NCBI GenBank assembly: GCA_913051775.1
Contig: CAJXCL010000017.1
Location: 1-34,246 of the forward strand
DNA: 34,246 nt
Direction: 5' to 3'
Source of the DNA: an uncultured Nitrospirota bacterium
Lineage (GTDB): Bacteria > Nitrospinota > Nitrospinia > CAJXCL01
Position 1 is the first letter of the stretch. Each line of letters starts with the position of its first letter. The position numbers were made by a program, and so were the translations under genes. Below, piece by piece: positions 25,520-33,383 of this stretch. The notes below the pieces were generated by a model. That model was not told the origin of the DNA, did no database searches, and was given only the letters and a program-made list of their open reading frames with translations.

Positions 25520-25829
25520 GTGACACCCTACCTTTTTTATTGCTCTAATATTAAGGTAAACATTTTTCTGAGAAAGTGTTAGAGGGGAATTAGGTTTGTT
25601 TACTTACTTTGAAACTTTGTTTAACGTTATTGCCGATATTGAAAATTCAACCACCAGAGACCCCTCTCCCTAATTCTTCTATATGTAAAATATGCAATAT
25701 TACTGCAAGTTTTACAGTGTTCCCATTATTATTATGCGGATTTACTACAACGTCCAAGTGGGTTAAATTTTTATCTGCTTTAAAGAATTCTAGATCGAGC
25801 AAAGAATTTTTCAATCATAAACCTGAATT
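25520..25829. other. Gene-free spacer between tsaE and the SPOR gene
   Basis: No gene is visible. The G-rich AGAGGGGAATTAGG (25590-25603) and the C-rich CCCCTCTCCCTAATTC (25663-25678) are near-reverse complements of the same consensus and could be a remnant palindromic repeat. A plus-strand open frame here continues into the antisense of the SPOR gene and is not credible. Confidence 0.3.
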
Positions 25830-26477
25830 TTACAGATTACTCGAGCTTTTTAGAAGTGCCGAGATATTGTCTTTATCTTTAATTTTTTTAATCAACTTAA
25901 GCGCTGATTCTCTATCAGAAAAACCTTTCTTTAAGAAAACCCGGTACCATAAACCTCTATTGGAAATTTCAGCAGGTTTAATTGAAACTTGATAACCTTT
26001 TTTATTTAACATAGCTACAAAAGATTCTGCCCGTAAATTCTTTTTAAAAGACCCCATCTGAATAAAATATTTAGGTTCCAGTGGAGATTGTTGAGTTTTA
26101 GGTTCTTTTTTTTCTATTGATTGAGAAGATTCAGGCTTTAAACTACTTTCTTTTTTTTTATTCAAAGATGCCTCAGACACAGTTTTTTCCTGTTCGTCCA
26201 CAGATGAATATTTTTCCGGTTTAGTCAATGTATCAAAAAAAGTAAACTCTACTTCTTCCTGTGTATCTTTTTCTGAATGAACCGCGCCGATATTGGTCTC
26301 CCACTTAATCTCTTCTTCAACTTTTTCGGAATCAGCGACATAGGGTGAAAAAAAAATTTTAAGTCCAGCAATGACAACAATAACTGAAATTAAAGAAATA
26401 ATAAGAATGAACTTTAATGATCTATTGCTGCTTGATGATTTAATTTTACCACTGGGGTAACGTATTCTAGTACTCAT
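25830..26477 (-). CDS. SPOR-domain membrane protein
   Basis: This 215-residue protein has a short cytoplasmic N-terminus (MSTRIRYPSGK), one membrane helix (about 21-41), a low-complexity Glu/Ser/Lys linker and a C-terminal SPOR domain (YFIQMGSFKKNLRAESFVAM to the C-terminus). SPOR domains bind denuded glycan strands at the division septum; the topology matches FtsN-like or DedD-like proteins (inference). I start at ATG 26477. The open frame extends 14 codons upstream, but that extension lies in a dispersed repeat fragment. It is downstream of argS on the same strand. Confidence 0.82.
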   Translation of the reverse strand: MSTRIRYPSGKIKSSSSNRSLKFILIISLISVIVVIAGLKIFFSPYVADSEKVEEEIKWETNIGAVHSEKDTQEEVEFTFFDTLTKPEKYSSVDEQEKTVSEASLNKKKESSLKPESSQSIEKKEPKTQQSPLEPKYFIQMGSFKKNLRAESFVAMLNKKGYQVSIKPAEISNRGLWYRVFLKKGFSDRESALKLIKKIKDKDNISALLKSSSNL

Positions 26478-26530
26478 AGCATAATGCGGCCAAGGAGCCA
26501 CAACCAAAATAAAATACAATGTACAGAAAG
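26478..26530. repeat. Miniature or truncated dispersed repeat copy
   Basis: AATGCGGCCAAGGAGCCACA then ACC matches the left end of the long-class repeat. It is followed after a few bases by ATACAATGTACAGAAAGTT, similar to the right end. The interior appears deleted. It abuts the SPOR gene start. Confidence 0.4.
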
Positions 26531-26549
26531 TTAATTTGTTGAGTCAAGC

Positions 26550-26710
26550 GTTAAAAATCCAAAATTCAAATACCGAATTTCAAAACAAATTCTAATGATG
26601 AAAACACAAATGTTCTAAACAAAAACTCATTACAAACCAAGACATGGTTTAAGCTGTTTCAAATTTTGAACATTTGAATTTCTATATTGTTTCGAATTTC
26701 CTGTTTATGG
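26550..26710. repeat. AT-rich AATTTCAAA-type intergenic repeat
   Basis: Runs such as CCAAAATTCAAATACCGAAT, CAAAACAAATTC and, later, GAACATTTGAATTTC and TTTCGAATTTCC form imperfect complementary halves around a central GACATGGTTTAAGC. This fits a known class of long AT-rich hairpin repeats in intergenic DNA. No coding potential. Confidence 0.45.
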
Positions 26711-26741
26711 TTTCTAGCTTTATTTTTTTAACATGTTAGAG

Positions 26742-26780
26742 AAAAAAACCGCTCTCAAAAAAAGGTTTTTTTTGAGTGGC
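26742..26780 (-). terminator. Intrinsic terminator of argS
   Basis: On the minus strand, GCCACTCAAAAAAA, loop ACC, TTTTTTTGAGAGCGG and then a run of seven T. The stem starts ten bases after the argS stop codon. Confidence 0.65.
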
Positions 26781-26789
26781 ATCCTAAAA

Positions 26790-28460
26790 TTACATACGGT
26801 CCGGGGCATTAATTCCAAGTAATTCCAACGCATTTTTTAAAACAATTTTAACACCGGTTGTCATCGCTAATCTAGCATGAGTTAATTTGATGTCATTAGA
26901 AATAATCCGGTATTTATTATAATAACTATGAAAGAGATAAGCTAATTCCTGAAGATAAAATGGAATGAGATGAGTCTCTAAAGAATTGGCGCTTTTCAGC
27001 ACTACTTCAGGGAATTGAGATAGTGATTTAATTATATTTAGTTCTTCCGGCAAGTCTAACAGGCTCAAATCAACATTTTCTATAACAAAAGCATCTACCC
27101 CTGTCGCTTTTGCCTCTCGTACAACACTGCAAATACGAGCATGGGCATACTGAACATAATAAACAGGATTTTCTGGAGATTGCTTTTTTGCCAGTTCCAG
27201 ATCAAAATCCAAGTGACTGTTTGAGCCTCGCATTAGAAAAAAATATCTTGCCGCATCGCATCCCACTTCATTCAGAACATCGCTTAAAGCAACAAACTTC
27301 CCGCTCCTGGTAGACATAGAAAGTTTTTCATTGCCTCTCCGCAAACTTACTAATTGAACCAGTATAACCTTGAAAAAATCTTTAGAATAACCAAGGGCTC
27401 CTATCATTGCCTCCATTCGAGGCACATACCCATGATGATCCGCACCCCATATATCTATTACTAAATCAAAGTTTCTTGAAAATTTATCGCGATGATAGGC
27501 AATGTCCGACGCAAAATAAGTATGCGCACCATTTTCTTTAATAAGCACTCTGTCTTTATCATCTCCAAACAAACTCGATTTCATCCATGTTGCGCCGTCT
27601 TTTTCATAGACAATCTTTTTCTTATTTAACAGTTCTAATACTTCTTCAACCTTTTTCTCTTCAAAAAGACTTTTTTCACTGAACCAGCAATCAAACTCTA
27701 CTTTAAAGTCAAGAAGATCTGATTTAATTCCATTAAGGATTCTGTTAGCTGAATGATCCGTAAAAAATGAGATTGCTTCCTCTTCTCCTTTTTCAGCTAA
27801 AGTATCCCCTTGTTCTTTTAGAATTTCTGTGGCAATCTTCTTAATATAATCTCCTTGGTAAGATTCTTCTGGAAATTCAACCTTTTCCCCCATAAGCTGC
27901 AAATATCTGAGGTAAGTAGATTTTCCCAAAGTTTGCATCTGGTTTCCCACATCGTTAATATAGTATTCCTTCTTGATGTTAAACCCCACGGCTTTCAATG
28001 TACGTGCAATGGTATCTCCAATAGCGGCTCCCCGCCCGTGTCCCACATGAAGCGGCCCTGTTGGGTTAGCACTAACAAATTCCACCTGTACGTTTTTGCC
28101 TTTTCCATAATCAGAATTTCCGTACTGCGAATTTTTCGAATAGATTTCTTTCATTTCATCGCGCCATGTTGACGGCGTAACAAAAAAATTAATAAAACCG
28201 GGACCCGCCGTCTCCACCTTTTCAATTATAGAGTTATCTTGATTAAGGTTGGAAATAATGAATTCACTGATTTTACGAGGGCTCATCCTGACCTTAGATG
28301 TCAGGCTCATAGCAACGGGTGTAGAAAAATCACCGTTGACCGCATCATTTTTTGGCCGTTCAATGACGATCTCGGGAATGGAATCTAATCGCCAACTTTC
28401 TTTTTTGATGCATGTATTTATGGCTTCTGCGATAGTTTTACGTAATGTATTTGTAATCAT
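26790..28460 (-). CDS. argS: Arginine--tRNA ligase
   Basis: This 556-residue class I synthetase charges tRNA-Arg. The N-terminal Add1 domain covers about 1-110. The HIGH-type motif is PLHVGHGRG (136-144). A KMSKS-like KLSMSTRSGKFV precedes the C-terminal DALR anticodon-binding domain, which ends with the typical ALELLGINAPDRM. Full length. No evident Shine-Dalgarno; AT-rich TTTTATAAAGC precedes the ATG. The right end of a dispersed repeat lies about 36 bases upstream. A terminator follows the stop. Confidence 0.96.
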   Translation of the reverse strand: MITNTLRKTIAEAINTCIKKESWRLDSIPEIVIERPKNDAVNGDFSTPVAMSLTSKVRMSPRKISEFIISNLNQDNSIIEKVETAGPGFINFFVTPSTWRDEMKEIYSKNSQYGNSDYGKGKNVQVEFVSANPTGPLHVGHGRGAAIGDTIARTLKAVGFNIKKEYYINDVGNQMQTLGKSTYLRYLQLMGEKVEFPEESYQGDYIKKIATEILKEQGDTLAEKGEEEAISFFTDHSANRILNGIKSDLLDFKVEFDCWFSEKSLFEEKKVEEVLELLNKKKIVYEKDGATWMKSSLFGDDKDRVLIKENGAHTYFASDIAYHRDKFSRNFDLVIDIWGADHHGYVPRMEAMIGALGYSKDFFKVILVQLVSLRRGNEKLSMSTRSGKFVALSDVLNEVGCDAARYFFLMRGSNSHLDFDLELAKKQSPENPVYYVQYAHARICSVVREAKATGVDAFVIENVDLSLLDLPEELNIIKSLSQFPEVVLKSANSLETHLIPFYLQELAYLFHSYYNKYRIISNDIKLTHARLAMTTGVKIVLKNALELLGINAPDRM

Positions 28461-28495
28461 GCTTTATAAAAAAAATCACAGGTTTTGTTGCTGGG

Positions 28496-28646
28496 CTACA
28501 AACTTGTAAGACATTATTTTTCAGCGAAGCTTTCTAGTGCCCCACCGTAGCCACCCCTTTTTAGGAGAGATTAATGCAAGGAAATTCCACCTCAATAAAG
28601 AGGATACAGGGGGTTGTAATTTTTTGGGTGTGTCCCTACCACTCTG
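28496..28646 (-). repeat. Dispersed repeat unit, short class (copy d)
   Basis: Read on the minus strand it begins CAGAGTGGTAGGGACAC, passes AAATTACAACCCCCTGTATC and ends AATGTCTTACAAGTTTGTAG. It matches copy c at 5098-5250 along its length. It abuts copy b head to tail. Confidence 0.6.
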
Positions 28647-28648
28647 AA

Positions 28649-28818
28649 CTACAAACTTATAACATTGTGTTATTTTAGTACAATTTTCGTTAGCAAATTG
28701 GGCGGAAGCCCATTTGATTTCGGTCAACCCTAGCCTCAACCCTGCAGGCGGATTTCCTTTGGAACGCATGCAATTAGGCTTTCCCATCTAATTGTGGTTG
28801 TGCTCCCTTAGCTACGTT
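28649..28818 (-). repeat. Dispersed repeat unit, long class (copy b)
   Basis: Read on the minus strand it begins AACGTAGCTAAGGGAGCACA, then CAACCACAA, GGAAAGCC, CCAAAGGAA, GGGTTGAGG, GAAATCAAATGGG and ends ACAATGTTATAAGTTTGTAG. The same blocks in the same order occur in copy a at 24808-24978. Its right end adjoins the left end of copy d, giving a tandem pair. Confidence 0.68.
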
Positions 28819-28869
28819 GTGATTTTAGCTAATTAAATGATTTGGAAATTTTTTTTGCCATATTCTGTG

Positions 28870-29549
28870 TCAATTCTTTATATTTTCTGCTTTTTTATTT
28901 ACTCTCAGTGCTCTTTCATAATAATCAATGGCATCTTTGTTTTTTCCAGTCGCCCTGTGCAGAGACACCATATTGTTAAGATTATTGGCGATGCCTTCAT
29001 AATACCCAATCTCTTTATCAATCTCAAGAGCCATTTTGTAATAGTTCATGGACATGTTTAGACTTTCTCTTATTTCCTTAATGACTTCAAGATTCTTAAA
29101 TTACCGACGATTCTCCTTTTGTAATCAATTTTCTTATTTATTTTTAATTATTCATCATAATAAACTGTCACCATTTCAAGATTTCTCATATATTTATTTT
29201 CTAGGCCGATATTATTTAAAATTAGCTCAACTCCTCTTTTATTGCCAAGTTTTCGCTTAATAGAAAGACTTTTTTTAAAATATTGAAGCGCTCTTTCATA
29301 TTATTCAGAAACATATAGGCAGAACTCATGTTAAACAAGTTATAGGTTTTCATTTAAGTTCTCCAAGTATTTCATTTTTTTCTAAAGAATAATGGTAATG
29401 TTTTAAAACCGTGTCAATCCCCTTGCCCGCAAAATATACAATCCCAATGTTTTTCAAATAACCCGCTATCTCATCAGATTATTATTGATAGTGTGAATAT
29501 TTAGTGCCTTTTCAAAGTGCATGAATGCGTTACTGAACTGGCCATCGCA
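28870..29549 (-). pseudogene. Multiply frameshifted TPR-repeat gene remnant
   Basis: Reading the minus strand and shifting frame several times gives consecutive TPR-like segments: GQFSNAFMHFEKALNIHTIN (near 29540), YLKNIGIVYFAGKG (near 29450), ALQYFKKSLSIKRKLGNKRG then LILNNIGL (near 29280-29200), LKINKKIDYKRRIVGNL (near 29140) and MSMNYYKMALEIDKEIGYYE to LRVNKKAENIKN (29055-28870). Each carries the TPR spacing of ALxxYxKAL followed by GxxxxxANxLNNxG. Stops and frame changes separate the segments. Only a 61-codon piece at the 3' end stays open. No start is found. It was probably a tetratricopeptide protein of the signalling type; now dead. Confidence 0.7.
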
Positions 29550-29695
29550 GAAGATGGCAATTAAGGCAGGAACTGGCGCGTAAAAGTAGATGATACTATT
29601 TGACTCTTGTTAGAAATATTTGCAGGGTTCTGTTCTAAACAGATGCAATGATATTTTGGAATTTATACAAGAAGTAAATAGGATAACCCAGAATT

Positions 29696-29914
29696 TTAAT
29701 TTTTCCCTAGCGCATAGGGCTCTACTGTATCTTCTTGCTTATTGCCGCGGGTGCAGGCTTCGCAAAGCCTGTTCCAAATGCCTAGGGAAGTAAAATGTTT
29801 ATCGCACTTCAGGCATCTCCGCCTTTTCACAACAATATCAGGAAGTCCTGATTCTTTTCTAAAATTGTTTAAGGCCTTTAATAATCTTTTGTTTTTATAG
29901 ACTTTATTAGTCAT
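29696..29914 (-). CDS. Small zinc-ribbon-like protein
   Basis: This 72-residue protein has a basic N-terminal half and a four-cysteine ribbon: C34-x2-C37 (RRRCLKCDKHF) and C51-x2-C54 (NRLCEAC). The spacing with FTSLGIWNR between the pairs resembles small zinc-ribbon proteins with a CxxC...F.S.G..NR.C..C signature, found scattered in bacteria and phages. Function is unknown; nucleic-acid binding is plausible from its charge. No Shine-Dalgarno is evident. It stands alone between the TPR pseudogene and a divergent membrane protein gene. Confidence 0.6.
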   Translation of the reverse strand: MTNKVYKNKRLLKALNNFRKESGLPDIVVKRRRCLKCDKHFTSLGIWNRLCEACTRGNKQEDTVEPYALGKN

Positions 29915-30007
29915 AAGCTATTTTTTTTGAAGAAAAAATCTTACAATCTACTCAATCCCTATTACGTGTTAGACTAATTAGATATTATTAGGATTCTTTT
30001 TTTTATT

Positions 30008-31315
30008 ATGATAAACAAGTGCTTCCAAGACGCTATTGGTATTACGGCACTTTTAGTGCTTTTGTGGTCCCAGGCCTGCATGTTTCTTAAGTTGGAACCA
30101 TTCTACACCTGGTTTTATCTTTTTACCTGGTGGTCCTATATCATTTTTATCGACTCAATATTATATAAATTTAAAGGAAATTCCCTGATTCGAAGCCGCG
30201 GGAAAGAGATTTTAATCCTTTCTGCCTGGTCCGCTACATTCTGGTTTATCTTTGAAACTGTAAATTTCTTCGTGAAAAACTGGTATTACATTAACCTTCC
30301 GGCTGATGATTTTCTTAGAATATGCGGCATTATCTTAGCATTTGCTACTGTCCTTCCAGGAATTTTCATAACAAGCGAATTACTTGAAATATCAATGGTT
30401 TATAAATCTATATCGATAAAAAGGTTTAAGTTCAACTATTATGTTCTTTGGATCTTTTTTTTTACGGGAGTTTTGTTTGCGTTACTGGGTGTCACATTCC
30501 CCAAAGTCTTCTTCCCTTTAATATGGGGGAGTTTTACGTTAACACTGGAACCCATTCTCTATTGGCTCGGAGGGCGCTCATTGTTAAAAGACATGGAAAA
30601 CGGTAATCCCCGTAAAGTGTTAATACTTTTTACATCCGGTCTTATTTGCGGCTTTTTGTGGGAATTTTGGAACTATTGGGCTTACAGTAAATGGGTTTAT
30701 ACTATTCCTTATTGGAATACAGGGAAAATTTTTGAAATGCCTGTGGCCGGGTTTTTAGGATTTCCGCCATTTGCGATCGACTGTTACGTAATGTATAACT
30801 TTGTTTGCCTTTTTAGAAAAGATGGTGGGTGGGAAAGAATTCCTCACCAGGTAAGCTACCCCTTACCCAGACCATTAACTACTTTTATTCTTCCACTTGT
30901 AATGATCGTATTCTCTCTTGCTGTTATAAAGAATATGGAAAAATATACAATCGCCTCCCATCAATCATTTGTAAAAAATATCCCTGCTGTTTCATCAGAA
31001 GACTATGCTTACCTTGCAAATAAAGGATTATCGCGTATTCATAAATTCATAAAATCATGTGAAAATCCGGAAAATCTAAAAAAAATTTCAAAAGATTTAA
31101 ACAGAACTTTGCAAACAGTACATAGATGGTGCGACTATGCTCTGCTCATAGACTTTCAGGGTATTGGCGCAGTAAATTTTTTGGTTCTAAAAAAAAACGG
31201 AATAGAAAGCATCTTAGATTTGGGAAAAACCAATCCTGCGATATTACTCGAAAAATTACCCTCCCCCCCAGCCAGAGTAAAACTCTGGATAAACGAAGCA
31301 AAGAAATTAAAATAG
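30008..31315 (+). CDS. Polytopic membrane protein with C-terminal helix-hairpin-helix-like domain
   Basis: This 435-residue protein has about nine predicted membrane helices in residues 8-310. Aromatic-rich conserved-looking blocks are present: FLWEFWNYWAYSKWVYTIPY (about 217-236), then IFEMPVAGFLGFPPFAIDCY. About 120 cytosolic residues follow. Their C-terminal part (FQGIGAVNFLVLKKNGIESI, DLGKTNPAILLEKL) looks like the DUF4332 / helix-hairpin-helix pattern. I do not recognise a named family for the membrane part; a distant likeness to lycopene-cyclase-type membrane domains is only an impression. No Shine-Dalgarno is present. Confidence 0.72.
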   Translation: MINKCFQDAIGITALLVLLWSQACMFLKLEPFYTWFYLFTWWSYIIFIDSILYKFKGNSLIRSRGKEILILSAWSATFWFIFETVNFFVKNWYYINLPADDFLRICGIILAFATVLPGIFITSELLEISMVYKSISIKRFKFNYYVLWIFFFTGVLFALLGVTFPKVFFPLIWGSFTLTLEPILYWLGGRSLLKDMENGNPRKVLILFTSGLICGFLWEFWNYWAYSKWVYTIPYWNTGKIFEMPVAGFLGFPPFAIDCYVMYNFVCLFRKDGGWERIPHQVSYPLPRPLTTFILPLVMIVFSLAVIKNMEKYTIASHQSFVKNIPAVSSEDYAYLANKGLSRIHKFIKSCENPENLKKISKDLNRTLQTVHRWCDYALLIDFQGIGAVNFLVLKKNGIESILDLGKTNPAILLEKLPSPPARVKLWINEAKKLK

Positions 31316-31376
31316 CAATCAGCTCACAGCCTGCTGATCCCTGCATCTTTCAGTTTTTATTTCTAAAAAAACATTT

Positions 31377-31382
31377 TATAAT
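31377..31382 (+). promoter_or_regulatory. Possible -10 box close to an SD-less start
   Basis: TATAAT at 31377-31382 ends 11 bases before the ATG at 31394. No Shine-Dalgarno and no good -35 are visible. It lies only about 60 bases after the preceding gene. Confidence 0.3.
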
Positions 31383-31393
31383 CATTTACTAAT

Positions 31394-32179
31394 ATGCTAA
31401 ATAATTTTGTAAAAAACAAAAAAACGCTTGTCCTCCCCTCTCTCCTTACCATCGTATGCGGTGTATTTACATTCGCTCCCATTGCAGATGCAGGCAAATC
31501 CCGTATAGAGGATAAAATATCAATAGTCTTTGAAATGCTTGCAGACCAAAGGAAAGAGGATGTCAAAGAAATCCTGGCGTCGCATGCTGTATTCCGCGCT
31601 TTTCAAGATATAGAATTTAAAAATAATATCTCCATTTCCCGGTTCATGATGGACCATCCTGTTTTTCTGTCGGTAGCCTTAAAAGTAATGAAGATCAGGG
31701 ATTATTTTGTGAAGTACAGTGATGACGGGATGTACATATTTGATGACAGGAAAGGGATTTTTGCGAAATTTGAGGTAATTTACAGAGCTCACGGAAAAAG
31801 ATATTATTACGGAACCGTAAAACATCAGGGAATATTTCTAAAACTTTTAGGGAGAGGCACTGTGTTTCTGGAGTTCCGGGGAGAACAGGGGAATATGCCA
31901 AAAAGCTATATCACAGCCAATGTCTACGCCAAGATAGATAATGTTCTTATAGAATTACTCCTTAAAATTCTGAAGCCGATTATTAAGCCAATAATAGACA
32001 AAAAGGTTTACAAATTTATTCATGAAGCCCAGAGATTAGCAGTACAGATAAGCACACATCCTGATAAGGTATATGAAGCTATAAAAGAGAGCAATCTGGC
32101 AGATGCAAAAGAGTTGGCAGAATTTCACAAACTGCTGTCAGAAGAAAAACTTCTTTTTACCGCTCAGTTCGCTGAGTAA
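31394..32179 (+). CDS. Exported hypothetical protein
   Basis: This 261-residue protein has a signal peptide (hydrophobic about 11-28, cleavage likely after ADA at about 32-33). The mature part is mixed alpha/beta, with an amphipathic IELLLKILKPIIKPIIDKKV stretch near 195-215 and a helical C-terminus. No cysteines, haem motifs or catalytic signature are seen. I do not recognise the family. It is 78 bp downstream of the membrane protein gene on the same strand. Repeat-like TGACTGCTGATCACTGGCAG follows the stop. Confidence 0.65.
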   Translation: MLNNFVKNKKTLVLPSLLTIVCGVFTFAPIADAGKSRIEDKISIVFEMLADQRKEDVKEILASHAVFRAFQDIEFKNNISISRFMMDHPVFLSVALKVMKIRDYFVKYSDDGMYIFDDRKGIFAKFEVIYRAHGKRYYYGTVKHQGIFLKLLGRGTVFLEFRGEQGNMPKSYITANVYAKIDNVLIELLLKILKPIIKPIIDKKVYKFIHEAQRLAVQISTHPDKVYEAIKESNLADAKELAEFHKLLSEEKLLFTAQFAE

Positions 32180-32270
32180 AATATTCTTTTCTCGCTGACT
32201 GCTGATCACTGGCAGTTAACCATCAATGCGACTCTGCGGTAAAATTGATCAATAGAAAGACTTATTTTCC
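32180..32270. repeat. Repeat-like spacer between convergent genes
   Basis: GCTGACTGCTGATCACTGGC is followed by a half-match (CGACTCTGCGGTAAA, 32229-32243) to the right arm of the 13418-13486 palindrome. Confidence 0.35.
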
Positions 32271-33380
32271 TCAAATCTTCTCAAGTGGAGAATAAAGCAG
32301 GTTTAAGGAGTCTGAAACAGAGGGGTGAGTTATTTCTCCCTTATAGATATTTACCCCTTTTCTTAAGGCGCTGTTTTTTTGAATGGCTTTTTTAAACCCG
32401 TTGTTTGCGAGTTCAAGGGCATAAGGAAATGTGGCATTGGTTAACGCGAATGTAGATGTGCGCGAAACTGCTCCGGGCATATTTGTAACGCAATAATGAA
32501 TCACTCCCTCTTCTATATAGGTAGGATTACTGTGCGTGGTGGGTCGAGATGTCTCCAAAGACCCGCCCTGATCAATACAAACATCGATAATCACTGACCC
32601 CTTTTGCATACGTTTGAGCCTTTTCCGTGTAATAAGTTTTGGCGCTTTTGCGCCGGTTATTAATACAGCGCCGATAACAAGGTCTGCCTTTTCTAACGAC
32701 TCTATAATATTGTGACTGTTGGAACTGAGGGTAGTAATTCTTCCTCCAAAGACATCGTCCAGGTACCGAAGTTTTTTCAGATTTATATCCAAGAGGGTGA
32801 CCTTAGCCCCTGTCCCAATTGCCATTCTAGCTGCATTTGAACCGACTATTCCGCCACCCAGAATAACGACATTTCCCGGCTTGACTCCCGGTACTCCCCC
32901 TAAGAGTATTCCCCTGCCCCCCTTTTCCCGCTCAAGATATTTTGCCCCTTCGTGAATCGCCATTCGACCCGCCACTTCACTCATTGGAATTAAAAGAGGT
33001 AATGAACCGTCTTCAAGCTCAACTGTTTCAAATGCAATAGCAATGATGCCCTGATTTAAAAGGGTTTCTGTGAGTTCCTTTGCAGGCGCTAAGTGGAGGA
33101 AAGCGTACAAAATCTGCCCTTTTCTTAAATATTTGCATTCAGATTGGAGCGGTTCTTTGACCTTCATGATCATTTCCGCCTGACAATAGATGTCCGCGGG
33201 ATTGTTTAATATTTCCGCTCCTTCTATTTTAAATTCCACATCGAAAATCCCGCTTCCTATCCCGGCATTTTTCTCAACGAGCACCCTGTGCCCGTTAGAA
33301 ACAAGGTCTTTTACACCAGCCGGGACTATTCCAACACGGTATTCATCTTCCTTTATTTCTTTTGGAATTCCAATAATCAT
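32271..33380 (-). CDS. ald: Alanine dehydrogenase
   Basis: This 369-residue cytoplasmic enzyme interconverts L-alanine and pyruvate with NAD. The start MIIGIPKEIKEDEYRVG is canonical, with substrate residues R15, K75 (MKVKEP) and H96 (AFLHLAP). The Rossmann motif is VILGGGIVGSNAA (172-184) with D198 at the end of the second strand. The C-terminal VTNMPGAVSRTST is present. It starts three bases after the upstream dGTPase-like gene stop, so the two are co-transcribed. It could assimilate ammonia or use alanine as carbon and nitrogen source. Confidence 0.95.
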   Translation of the reverse strand: MIIGIPKEIKEDEYRVGIVPAGVKDLVSNGHRVLVEKNAGIGSGIFDVEFKIEGAEILNNPADIYCQAEMIMKVKEPLQSECKYLRKGQILYAFLHLAPAKELTETLLNQGIIAIAFETVELEDGSLPLLIPMSEVAGRMAIHEGAKYLEREKGGRGILLGGVPGVKPGNVVILGGGIVGSNAARMAIGTGAKVTLLDINLKKLRYLDDVFGGRITTLSSNSHNIIESLEKADLVIGAVLITGAKAPKLITRKRLKRMQKGSVIIDVCIDQGGSLETSRPTTHSNPTYIEEGVIHYCVTNMPGAVSRTSTFALTNATFPYALELANNGFKKAIQKNSALRKGVNIYKGEITHPSVSDSLNLLYSPLEKI

Positions 33381-33383
33381 CTT

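Noticed and set aside
25609-25992. Plus-strand 127-codon open frame
   Set aside because: Its second half is antisense to the SPOR domain, its first half lies in spacer sequence, and it has no ribosome-binding site or recognisable family.
28521-28787. Minus-strand 88-codon frame upstream of argS
   Set aside because: It lies entirely inside two tandem non-coding repeat units.
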